Part shown: positions 6,901-12,794 of the stretch, piece by piece
How the letters are laid out: every line of letters starts with the position of its first letter
Position numbering within the stretch: position 1 is the first letter of the stretch
Source: Oscillospiraceae bacterium
GTDB taxonomy: Bacteria > Bacillota > Clostridia > Oscillospirales > Ruminococcaceae
DNA length: 19,323 bases
Direction: 5' to 3'
Assembly (NCBI GenBank): GCA_017828835.1
Contig: JAGAEK010000135.1
Location: 1-19,323 of the forward strand
Program-made: the position numbers and the translations under genes
Notes under the pieces: model-generated
Databases searched by the model: none
What the model was told of the DNA's origin: nothing
Seen by the model: the letters and a program-made list of their open reading frames with translations, nothing else

Positions 6901-9633
6901 GAAAATTATTCCGGAGACGTTTATGTACCGGCAGCCGGCGGCAACGCCTGGAGGCTCTATTATCAGCAGACCGGCCTTTACGGCGAGGATTTGAACTGGC
7001 CGACCGACACCGGAATCTGGTGGTATCCGAACGGCAGCAGCACCGGCGGAACAAGCGGCACGCGTCTGACCTATAAATCAGACCTTCTGCCGTTGACCAG
7101 CAACATGGACGTCGTTTACTATGGAAGCAGAAACACCGGTAACTCCGAGATCAGGTTCTATACGCAGGATCTTTCCGGCGGCGACAACTACACGCTGCAG
7201 ATGACAGTGTCATCCAACGGCGGTAACTTTAATATCAACGATAAGTTTACCGGCTTTGAAGCCTACCAGTACCGTTCTTATACCACCGGCTACGGCGGCG
7301 GTTCATGGTCCAGCTGGCAGAACGTCGGTACGCTCAATACCGGCACGGGTATTTACGGTAGTTCCGTTGCGGTCAACAGCATACTTGAGATTCGCTTCCG
7401 CCGTCAGAGCAACAAGATCGTGTATCTTGACGGTCAGTACGTCAACGGTAACATGATCCCGCAGAATGAAACGAGAAATCCTGATGCGTTCGACGAATCG
7501 GAAGATATGTTCGTAGGGGTCGACCTTACGTCGTACAACGCAGACGGTGAGAATTACTATGTTCCCGAGCCTTATCATGAAGAATACGTGTTTGCGGGCT
7601 GGTACGCCGACGATGCGTGCACGCAGCCGTACACCTTCTCTACCATGCAGCTGACCGGCGTTACGGTCTATGCAAAATGGGTACAAGAGCAATTCCGTGT
7701 GTTCCTGCATCCGAACGCAGGAACAGTCGTATACGACGAAGACTGGAACGTGGTATCCGATACCAGAGACCCGTCGCTTGACTGGGGTTCAGAAAGCCAG
7801 GCGATGAACTTCCGTATCAGCTACGACGGCACCGTCAGCGTGCCGACCGGCTTGCGTGACAGTTATATATTCGCCGGCTGGTACACCGATCCCGGCCTTA
7901 CGCAGTCGTTTATCCCGGCCACGCGTCTCAACGAGCAGACCGTTACCGCGGCATATAACAAGGAGACCGATTTGACCGACTACATGGATAAGTGGGGTGT
8001 GGTCTCGCCGGGCGAAGGAGGCGAAGAGCCTTACAACTCCGATTTGGTCGGATATAACGGCGGAGACCGTTTCTGGATCAACAAGAAATATGATCTCTAC
8101 GCCAAATGGCGCAGCAAGATAGTCGGTGCCGACGGTATGTACCTCAAATTCGTCACCACAGACGACGAAGGCAGAGTCGGACATTTTGCATCCGGTACCG
8201 CTAACGTCAACAGCGACAGGACCGAATATTTCGACGGCGAGCTTTATACCGACGCCGCGTTTGCATACGGTCTTGCGGCGTGTGATGCTCCCGCTGTGGC
8301 GGAAGGCGCCAACGAACTGAATTTCCGTTACTGGGTCGTGCAGCGCTGGAGCGCATCTGAAGGTTTCTTCGATGCGACCGACGATGACGGCAACCTGATC
8401 GTGATATATCCCGGTCAGAGGTTCGAGACCGTTTACGAATACGCTCAGCGCGTTGATTTACAGCCCGGAGATGAGGGCTACAACAAAGTGGGCGAGGAAG
8501 GGTACGATCCCGATCTTCCTGAACATTACTACAATTACTATATGGTGCTTCGCGCTGAATATACCGAAGCGGTGCCGCAGACGACAACTCTCGTTTACGA
8601 CGCTAACGGCGGTACGTTCGTAAGCGATGAAATCCCCAGCGGTTACACCGCAGGCACCTCGGGCGATTATAACACCGTGACGCTGGAAGGACTCTTGGTC
8701 AACGAAGCGTTCGACATTCTGCCCGGCACTGTCGTTACCCGCGAAGGTTACAACTTCGTCGGCTGGTCTCTCGAAAGAGACGGCGATAAGTTCCTTGACG
8801 GCGGCGAAGAGAATTACGCAGCCGACAACCTCAGCGCAGATCCCACAGGCAACGACGAGTCAAATACGCTCTATGCTCTCTGGGAAATCAAGACTTACAA
8901 AGTGGTCGTTAAGAAAGAAATCTTCAATTACGGCGTAGCAGATACGTCCTGGGACGATCACGGATTTGCTTTCCATTACTCCGTCACCGATGGCGGCGAT
9001 TATAACGTAGCCGACGCGCTCGTTGAGACAAACGGCGTTTCGGTCACAAATTCCGCAAGCGGAGACATCGTTATCGAAAATGTTCCTTACGGTTCTACTC
9101 TCAGTGTTTGGGAAGTCCTTACTAACGCAGAGTCGGCCGATTTCACAACCAATCACGATGCGGATAACAAGGTCCAGATCACTCTTACCGGAATGGAAGT
9201 TGAAGAAGACGAAGAGACGCTCAAACAGCAGGTCGTCATCACCAATACCCGCGTTACCGGCAAGATCGTAATATCAAAAGAGGTTTCCGACAAAAACGGT
9301 ACTGAATTCTCGACCGAAAGATTTATTTTCAAATTCGAACGCCTTGAAAGTGCAAGCAGTACCGATGTTGACGATTCGTTCGTTCCCGTATATATCACGC
9401 TCGGCGACGGCCAATCGGCCTCTGTTTCGGTACCCGCAGGTTACTACAAAGTAACCGAAGTCACCGAATGGAGCTGGCGCTATGATGCGGTCGACGATGT
9501 CACGGAGATTGTCTGCACGATCGATAAGGAAAACACCTTGGTGTCTGCCGATTTCACCAACAAGCGCAATACTCAGAACTGGCTGAGCGGTGAAAACAGC
9601 ACTGACAACCCCTTTATTGTGAACGGGAGGTAA
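3967..9633 (+). CDS. Giant secreted adhesin with InlB-type repeats and C-terminal Cna-B-like domains
   Basis: 1888 residues with a strong AAGGAGG (3955-3961) before the ATG. Residues 1-30 form a classical Sec signal (basic start, hydrophobic core, cleavage likely near STFGA), unlike its neighbours. Residues 40-205 are an unassigned N-terminal domain. From 209 there are several InlB/Listeria-Bacteroides-type modules marked by GW[YF] and AKW/ALW motifs: FRGW, FEGW, FDGWY (about 504) with AKW near 567, FAGWY (1210) with AKW near 1235, FAGWY (1302) with AKW near 1380, and YDANGG (1543) to FVGW and ALW near 1638. Residues 704-868 hold four Tyr/Gly-rich repeats. The end has two Cna-B-like domains (about 1643-1760 and 1763-1875), each starting with a Lys strand (VVVKKE, IVISKE) and ending TNTR or TNKR, which fits internal Lys-Asn isopeptide bonds. 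No LPXTG or transmembrane tail follows. Probably a surface or matrix protein; how it is retained is unclear. Confidence 0.85.
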   Translation: MKKHISARIVSFLLAMILIFAASPLSTFGAASQNGAETASSGNSVSDIYWQLFVKPFLKPAADAEGLPENAKLSLEIISNPFSRKNGSGNYNFLDFYDIKAVDKQSGKEIHPVGEVEVTITDARIKEGQSVYILHVLDDENVIRDTSNYVLKTDSAFISAFPAAAKAAKKALGINGVAVEIIDDLVVDGTSITFKTSSFSIFAISENPILTVNFYKGPKTDANSKIVSIRVKKSDAEGYPSTENPPVETEFEKILYDPGVNAGLDANILFRGWFESNTYDASDAVRVTEPEDDPNGAYVSGSMTIQDVRDKVAEILNAENFNGGEKDFYAMLYKQFVVTYFDQTGKICLGRDFAMQRAYSETGVETELTELDYQVTLTYVPYGQFENFEGWKLKTGDKDNNDGYYTAQAQHMVGIYTTTPPDGTPEITGEEARNHIYTTPTWTRISGNIYLQAESPEGNWLVFNENGKGATYVAPQFVKKGENTVNPSDYETPVEMQRHGYRFDGWYLPSGYEQALDENNQPVYDENNQPVYDTSKPLKDAAGNVILGELFVFGDPLDDNVTVYAKWVPAESATYTVVVWVEKSADTYENNVTSGARQYDFYDSFNFVGSTNQVITAVSDATSSVTDIDGTYSNARIRGTYANGQALDRTIAITGYHRNTEKTQLSVNVVPEGTSVINVYYDRNTVRYTFYYPYGAASSAYEVYTGNSAGQYYIKNGDDYEGPYYMTYSNGVWTYETGEYVYTPYTGTENGSYYIDVDGEKEPATLTRVGDTWTYQTTVTGYHLTNSTSNGNYYISDGNGGYRQVYLTRSGNVWTYDTGEDEYVESNSTSSGYYYIPDGNGGYRRVYLNRSGSAWTINGEYDYIYTPQQNADNYSGNSGNNVTNPYGSDDGVNFYPIYWGREYSVYGTRAFWKTQTWYGYSDRYHGMVYSREQINRPYSGPIYVQSDILAIVTEAYEYGPYQVSEVYEGTVYTRDPITENYSGDVYVPAAGGNAWRLYYQQTGLYGEDLNWPTDTGIWWYPNGSSTGGTSGTRLTYKSDLLPLTSNMDVVYYGSRNTGNSEIRFYTQDLSGGDNYTLQMTVSSNGGNFNINDKFTGFEAYQYRSYTTGYGGGSWSSWQNVGTLNTGTGIYGSSVAVNSILEIRFRRQSNKIVYLDGQYVNGNMIPQNETRNPDAFDESEDMFVGVDLTSYNADGENYYVPEPYHEEYVFAGWYADDACTQPYTFSTMQLTGVTVYAKWVQEQFRVFLHPNAGTVVYDEDWNVVSDTRDPSLDWGSESQAMNFRISYDGTVSVPTGLRDSYIFAGWYTDPGLTQSFIPATRLNEQTVTAAYNKETDLTDYMDKWGVVSPGEGGEEPYNSDLVGYNGGDRFWINKKYDLYAKWRSKIVGADGMYLKFVTTDDEGRVGHFASGTANVNSDRTEYFDGELYTDAAFAYGLAACDAPAVAEGANELNFRYWVVQRWSASEGFFDATDDDGNLIVIYPGQRFETVYEYAQRVDLQPGDEGYNKVGEEGYDPDLPEHYYNYYMVLRAEYTEAVPQTTTLVYDANGGTFVSDEIPSGYTAGTSGDYNTVTLEGLLVNEAFDILPGTVVTREGYNFVGWSLERDGDKFLDGGEENYAADNLSADPTGNDESNTLYALWEIKTYKVVVKKEIFNYGVADTSWDDHGFAFHYSVTDGGDYNVADALVETNGVSVTNSASGDIVIENVPYGSTLSVWEVLTNAESADFTTNHDADNKVQITLTGMEVEEDEETLKQQVVITNTRVTGKIVISKEVSDKNGTEFSTERFIFKFERLESASSTDVDDSFVPVYITLGDGQSASVSVPAGYYKVTEVTEWSWRYDAVDDVTEIVCTIDKENTLVSADFTNKRNTQNWLSGENSTDNPFIVNGR
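5515..5562 (+). repeat. 24-bp tandem duplication inside the adhesin gene
   Basis: Two adjacent 24-base units (5515-5538 and 5539-5562) differ at one silent base (AAC/AAT) and encode DENNQPVY twice in the linker following an InlB-type FDGWY strand. It is a young in-frame duplication that may vary in copy number between strains. Confidence 0.85.
6076..6570 (+). repeat. Four tandem Tyr/Gly-rich repeats of about 40 residues in the adhesin
   Basis: Residues 704-868 contain four units with the pattern YYI...(G)...L-T-R-x-G-x-x-W-T-Y, joined by short Ser/Thr/Gly spacers. Units 3 and 4 are the closest: both contain DGNGGYR followed by VYL-(T/N)-RSG-(N/S), and their DNA differs at few positions over DGNGGYR, so the duplication looks recent. 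Units 1 and 2 are more diverged. The composition suggests a beta-rich, perhaps carbohydrate-binding or self-associating stalk; that function is inferred. Confidence 0.75.
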
Positions 9634-9639
9634 TCAGTT

Positions 9640-10227
9640 ATGAAATCCAAAACTTTGTTGATCGTTACTGTTTCGCTCCTCCTTATGGCGTTTCTTGCGG
9701 GCGGCGTTTACGCTGCGGTCAATTTCCTGCACGGAAGCAGCAATAATCAGGCGAACTCTCTTGTCGCCGATGACGATCTCACTCCCGAGGTGAGCGAAGA
9801 TTTTGACGGTGAGCAGAAAAGTGACGTTATAATTACTATTCCCAAAACCGATTATTCGGTTTACGTGCGCGCTGCGATTGTAGTCAACTGGCAGAAAGAG
9901 GTCGATGACGAGACCTTTATCTATCCCGCAGCGCCCGTAAAAGGAACTGACGGAGATTACACACTTGTGTTAGATTCCGATAAATGGTTCGAGAAAGATG
10001 GTTTCTATTACTATGAAGAAGCCGTTCCCGGGACCGGAAGCGGAGAGACCGAAGTGTTGATCGGAAGTTGCGAGCAGCTCAAGAACCCGCCCGAAGGATA
10101 TATCCTTCATGTGGAAGTGCTCACGCAGACGATCCAGGCTATCGGTACTACCGACGCAGACTCGACTGCCGCAGTCACCGATGCGTGGGGTGTGAGCGTT
10201 ACCAACGGAAAACTCGACCGCGACTGA
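9640..10227 (+). CDS. SipW-type exported small protein following the adhesin (subunit 4)
   Basis: 195 residues. The ribosome binding site GGGAGGT overlaps the stop of the adhesin gene, and the ATG at 9640 follows six bases after that stop, so translation is probably coupled. The leader has a hydrophobic core (residues 5-20) and GGVYAAVNF (21-29), close in form to TasA-type GGGTWAAF. The mature part starts with an acidic linker, then VYVRAAIVVNW, a WFEKDGFYYYEEAVPG segment and a hydrophobic stretch that ends with a WGVSV strand. This reads as a beta-sandwich domain with a conserved Y-V-R-A/V-x-V-V-x-x-W strand that I associate with SipW-dependent proteins in Clostridia. No anchor. Tight linkage to the adhesin suggests a partner or chaperone of it on the surface; that is inference. 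Confidence 0.65.
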   Translation: MKSKTLLIVTVSLLLMAFLAGGVYAAVNFLHGSSNNQANSLVADDDLTPEVSEDFDGEQKSDVIITIPKTDYSVYVRAAIVVNWQKEVDDETFIYPAAPVKGTDGDYTLVLDSDKWFEKDGFYYYEEAVPGTGSGETEVLIGSCEQLKNPPEGYILHVEVLTQTIQAIGTTDADSTAAVTDAWGVSVTNGKLDRD

Positions 10228-10347
10228 TTAACGGAGTCAAACCAAAACGCATCAGGCGTCGCGCGGTATAATGTAAGTATCTGCTTTGGTTCGCGAAACG
10301 CGACAGCGCCGAACATATAAGGACGAGAAAGGATATGCTCATTTGCA

Positions 10348-11235
10348 ATGAAAGGAACGATAAAGGCATTGAATAGAACAGTCACCGTAATAGGTGTTGT
10401 TCTATGCGTGGTGTTTGGAGCCCTGCTTATTATGAATTTTACCATTATCATAAAAGGGCTCGTCAATCCCGACTGGCCTCCGTCAGTGTTCGGCATAACG
10501 CCGATGGTGGTCAAGTCAGGGTCAATGAGCAGTAAATATTCGTATACAGTTTTACCCGAGGATATTATCGACCTTACTGAAGAGCAGATACAGTCGCTGA
10601 AAGAAGGAGATACCTTCATTATAAAAAGAGGCGATTATTCTGAGATAAATGTTGTTGAGACTGTTCCCGAACCCAGCAAAGGGCGGAACGTCTTTACTGT
10701 TGCACGTCCCGCGCCCGACCATATCGAGATCGACGACCTCATCTTTGTGGGCAAAGCGGATATGCAGAACCTGCAGGTCGGTCAGATCATCACCTTTTTT
10801 GAAACCAACAAAAATGGTGACAAAACGGGCATAATCGTTACTCACCGTATAATCGAAATAACCGAAAAAGACGGTGAGGTCGCTTACCGCACCAAAGGAG
10901 ACGCAAACAACTTCACCGATACCGTACCTGTCCAAGCGCAGAACATCATAGGCGTTTACAGGAACAGGATAGCCAAACTCGGCGCACTTGTGCTGTTTTT
11001 GCAAAAGCCGTGGGGAATGGTGATCTTCATCGGAGTTCCAGTGCTTGTCTTCGTCATTTACGACATCATCCGCAGACAGAACAGCGCAAAAAAAGGCGGC
11101 AAGGCGGTCGACGAGCTTGAAAGTGAACTTGAGCGTTTGCGCAAGCGTGTTGCAGAAATGGAAAACAAAGAAACTGTAATTGACGATCAGTCGGATGACG
11201 ATTCCGATGCCGAGAACGGCGAAGGTGAACAATGA
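10348..11235 (+). CDS. sipW: SipW-like signal peptidase I (S26B) with large insertion
   Basis: 295 residues. The archaeal/ER-type catalytic set is visible: nucleophile Ser59 in KSGSM, His166 in VTHRI replacing the bacterial Lys, and Asp185 in KGDANN. Transmembrane helices are at about 12-37 and 222-241, so the catalytic domain faces outside. Compared with the peptidase at 12063-12677, where Ser and His are 36 residues apart, here they are 107 apart. The extra roughly 70 residues (about 62-130) are charged and unassigned. The usual E-P after GSM is replaced by S-S. The C-terminal cytoplasmic tail carries a heptad-like stretch (about 254-274) and a very acidic end. AAAGGA lies upstream of the ATG at slightly long spacing. 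A 120-base gap separates it from the previous gene. Expected job: removing SipW-type leaders from the exported proteins of this block. Confidence 0.88.
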   Translation: MKGTIKALNRTVTVIGVVLCVVFGALLIMNFTIIIKGLVNPDWPPSVFGITPMVVKSGSMSSKYSYTVLPEDIIDLTEEQIQSLKEGDTFIIKRGDYSEINVVETVPEPSKGRNVFTVARPAPDHIEIDDLIFVGKADMQNLQVGQIITFFETNKNGDKTGIIVTHRIIEITEKDGEVAYRTKGDANNFTDTVPVQAQNIIGVYRNRIAKLGALVLFLQKPWGMVIFIGVPVLVFVIYDIIRRQNSAKKGGKAVDELESELERLRKRVAEMENKETVIDDQSDDDSDAENGEGEQ

Positions 11236-11299
11236 GCTCAGTACGAAGATTTAAAAAATTCTATATATTGATTTTTCAGAAGAAAGGAGAGCGGTCGCA

Positions 11300-12046
11300 A
11301 TGAAGAACAAAAAAAGCAAAACCGGGTGGATATTCACCGTTATGCTGATACTTTTTATTTGTGAAATTATAACGCTCCCACTCACATACTTTTTTACTTA
11401 CGCGGGTAAGAACGAAGCGCCTGATCATGTCCTCACATTTGATGGCAGAAACCTCGTTTGGTCTACCACCGAGAATATTCTTCCCAACGGTAGTGCGGAG
11501 TTTCGTATATTTTCCGATGAATATCAAAACGTCAAGAGTGCCGACGGAGACAAGGTCATAGCCCCCGGTACCGAAAACGACAATATGGTTCGACTTAAGA
11601 ACGACGCGCAAAACGAAGTGACGTATATCGCGACGCTCTACGTTATAGAATCAAGCGAACTGCCCATAACTGCCGATCTCGTCTGCGAAACAGGCACACC
11701 TACCGGCAATTTTGTTCTGCCTGACCACGTATCCGAAGCCGAAATCATTTCTTCATACACCGGAAAGATCAAAAGCAAAGAGATCGTGGATTTCACCACT
11801 GAATGGAAATGGACTTTCTATGAAAGCGACGATCAGGATAAGATCGACACCGAATTGGGCAATCTGGCGGCCGAAGGTAAAGCAGACAATATTGTGCTCG
11901 GCCTTTATATCGTTGTCGAAAGCGAAGAAAACGTCATTCCTCCGGATACCGGTGACACGAGTTTGACGCCGCAAATCATAGCGTTGGTTATCACCGGTGC
12001 GATCCTCGTTCTTCTGGGATTCAGCCGGAAAAAAGAGAAAGAGTAA
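11300..12046 (+). CDS. Anchored SipW-substrate-like surface protein with PPDTG sorting tail
   Basis: 248 residues, ATG at 11300 with AAAGGAG (11283-11289) 10 bases upstream. There is an N-terminal membrane segment or signal (about 10-33), then a beta-rich ectodomain with VIAPGTEND (a PGT-type loop) and, at 169-208, WKWTFYESD followed by DTELGNLAAEG. That stretch matches the C-terminal part of subunit 1 (WEWPFYVSD, DTALGDAAAAG) at the same spacing, so the two are related. The end is a sorting-type signal: PPDTG (214-218), a hydrophobic stretch (about 225-241), then SRKKEKE. PPDTG departs from LPXTG at the first position, so a non-standard sortase or simple membrane retention is possible; no sortase gene is in the window. 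Its place between the two peptidase genes suggests it roots the fibre to the envelope. That role is inferred. Confidence 0.75.
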   Translation: MKNKKSKTGWIFTVMLILFICEIITLPLTYFFTYAGKNEAPDHVLTFDGRNLVWSTTENILPNGSAEFRIFSDEYQNVKSADGDKVIAPGTENDNMVRLKNDAQNEVTYIATLYVIESSELPITADLVCETGTPTGNFVLPDHVSEAEIISSYTGKIKSKEIVDFTTEWKWTFYESDDQDKIDTELGNLAAEGKADNIVLGLYIVVESEENVIPPDTGDTSLTPQIIALVITGAILVLLGFSRKKEKE

Positions 12047-12062
12047 TATTGCTGTTTTTTAA

Positions 12063-12677
12063 ATGAACGAACAAAATTCACGCAAAAAGATCAACATCTT
12101 TAAAATAATATGCGTTACATTGGCGCTGATCATAACGCTGTACTGCATAGCGTCTCTGGTCATTATGGTGGCTGCGGACGATCCGCTGCCTATGCCGCTC
12201 GGTTTCGGCAGCGCCGTGGTGCTTACCGGCAGTATGGAACCCACGCTTTCGGTCAATGACCTTATCTTTTTTGCAAAGTCGGGCGAATATAACGTGGGAG
12301 ACATAGTCGTCTATTCCACAGGAGGTATACCCATTGTCCACCGTGTGGTACAGGCGGATATGCAAAGCGGAGTCATAGTCACCCGCGGTGACGCCAACAA
12401 CACCGATGACGACCCAATATCGGTGGCGCGAATTAAAGGCAAATTATTTTTTTCATTACCTTTTGTGGGCGCGATTCCGCGCTTTGTTCGTACTGTCCCC
12501 GGACTTATAATGGTGTTGTTGATTTTGTTCGCGCTGTTGTTCGTTTCGGTCCGCGGTATGACTGCAGACAATGAGAGATCCGATAAAGCCGAAGAACTCC
12601 TTCAAGAGATCGAGCGGCTAAAAAAGGAACTCGACGGATACGGTGATAACGATTCCGAAAACGACAAAAAAGAATAG
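12063..12677 (+). CDS. sipW: SipW-like signal peptidase I (S26B), compact paralogue
   Basis: 204 residues, close to the usual SipW length. The Ser-His-Asp set is Ser57 in LTGSMEP, His93 in IVHRV and Asp110 in TRGDANN. Transmembrane segments lie at about 13-37 and 145-164. The short cytoplasmic tail has a heptad-like helix (AEELLQEIERLKKELDG, 176-192) and an acidic/Lys end, matching in kind the tail of the other peptidase. It starts 16 bases after the previous stop. No good Shine-Dalgarno is visible next to the ATG (the nearest purine-rich patch is in the end of the previous gene), so expression may depend on coupling. Expected to cut SipW-type leaders such as those of subunits 1-4. It is the last gene before the terminator. 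Confidence 0.9.
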   Translation: MNEQNSRKKINIFKIICVTLALIITLYCIASLVIMVAADDPLPMPLGFGSAVVLTGSMEPTLSVNDLIFFAKSGEYNVGDIVVYSTGGIPIVHRVVQADMQSGVIVTRGDANNTDDDPISVARIKGKLFFSLPFVGAIPRFVRTVPGLIMVLLILFALLFVSVRGMTADNERSDKAEELLQEIERLKKELDGYGDNDSENDKKE

Positions 12678-12688
12678 CCTAAAACATT

Positions 12689-12720
12689 TGCCCGCTCTGT
12701 AAAACAGAGCGGGCATTTTT
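12689..12720 (+). terminator. Rho-independent terminator of the fibre operon, possibly bidirectional
   Basis: A perfect 12-bp stem TGCCCGCTCTGT (12689-12700) and ACAGAGCGGGCA (12704-12715) with an AAA loop is followed by TTTTTGTG on the plus strand. It lies just after the last operon gene. On the minus strand the stem is followed by AATGTTTT, so it may also serve the convergent DUF6259 gene. Confidence 0.93.
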
Positions 12721-12740
12721 GTGTGATTTTACAGCCATCT

Positions 12741-12769
12741 GCTGAAAAGTCGAGGATACGTTTTTCAGC
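12741..12769. other. Inverted repeat between convergent genes
   Basis: GCTGAAAA (12741-12748) and TTTTCAGC (12762-12769) form an 8-bp stem downstream of the DUF6259 stop on the minus strand. It lacks a T-run directly after it, so it is at best a weak terminator or 3' stabilising hairpin. Confidence 0.3.
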
Positions 12770-12794
12770 GATAGACTTCAAAAGTCGCTTTTGA

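Noticed and set aside
3967..9633. LPXTG anchor or choline-binding repeats in the adhesin
   Set aside because: No LPXTG-helix-basic tail at the C-terminus, and the Tyr/Trp repeats do not follow the choline-binding pattern.
10228..10347. Internal promoter (TATAAT at 10267-10272) before the first signal peptidase gene
   Set aside because: No -35 match at proper spacing and no extended -10. The 120-base gap also has only a 5-bp stem TCGCG-AAA-CGCGA, too weak to call a terminator.
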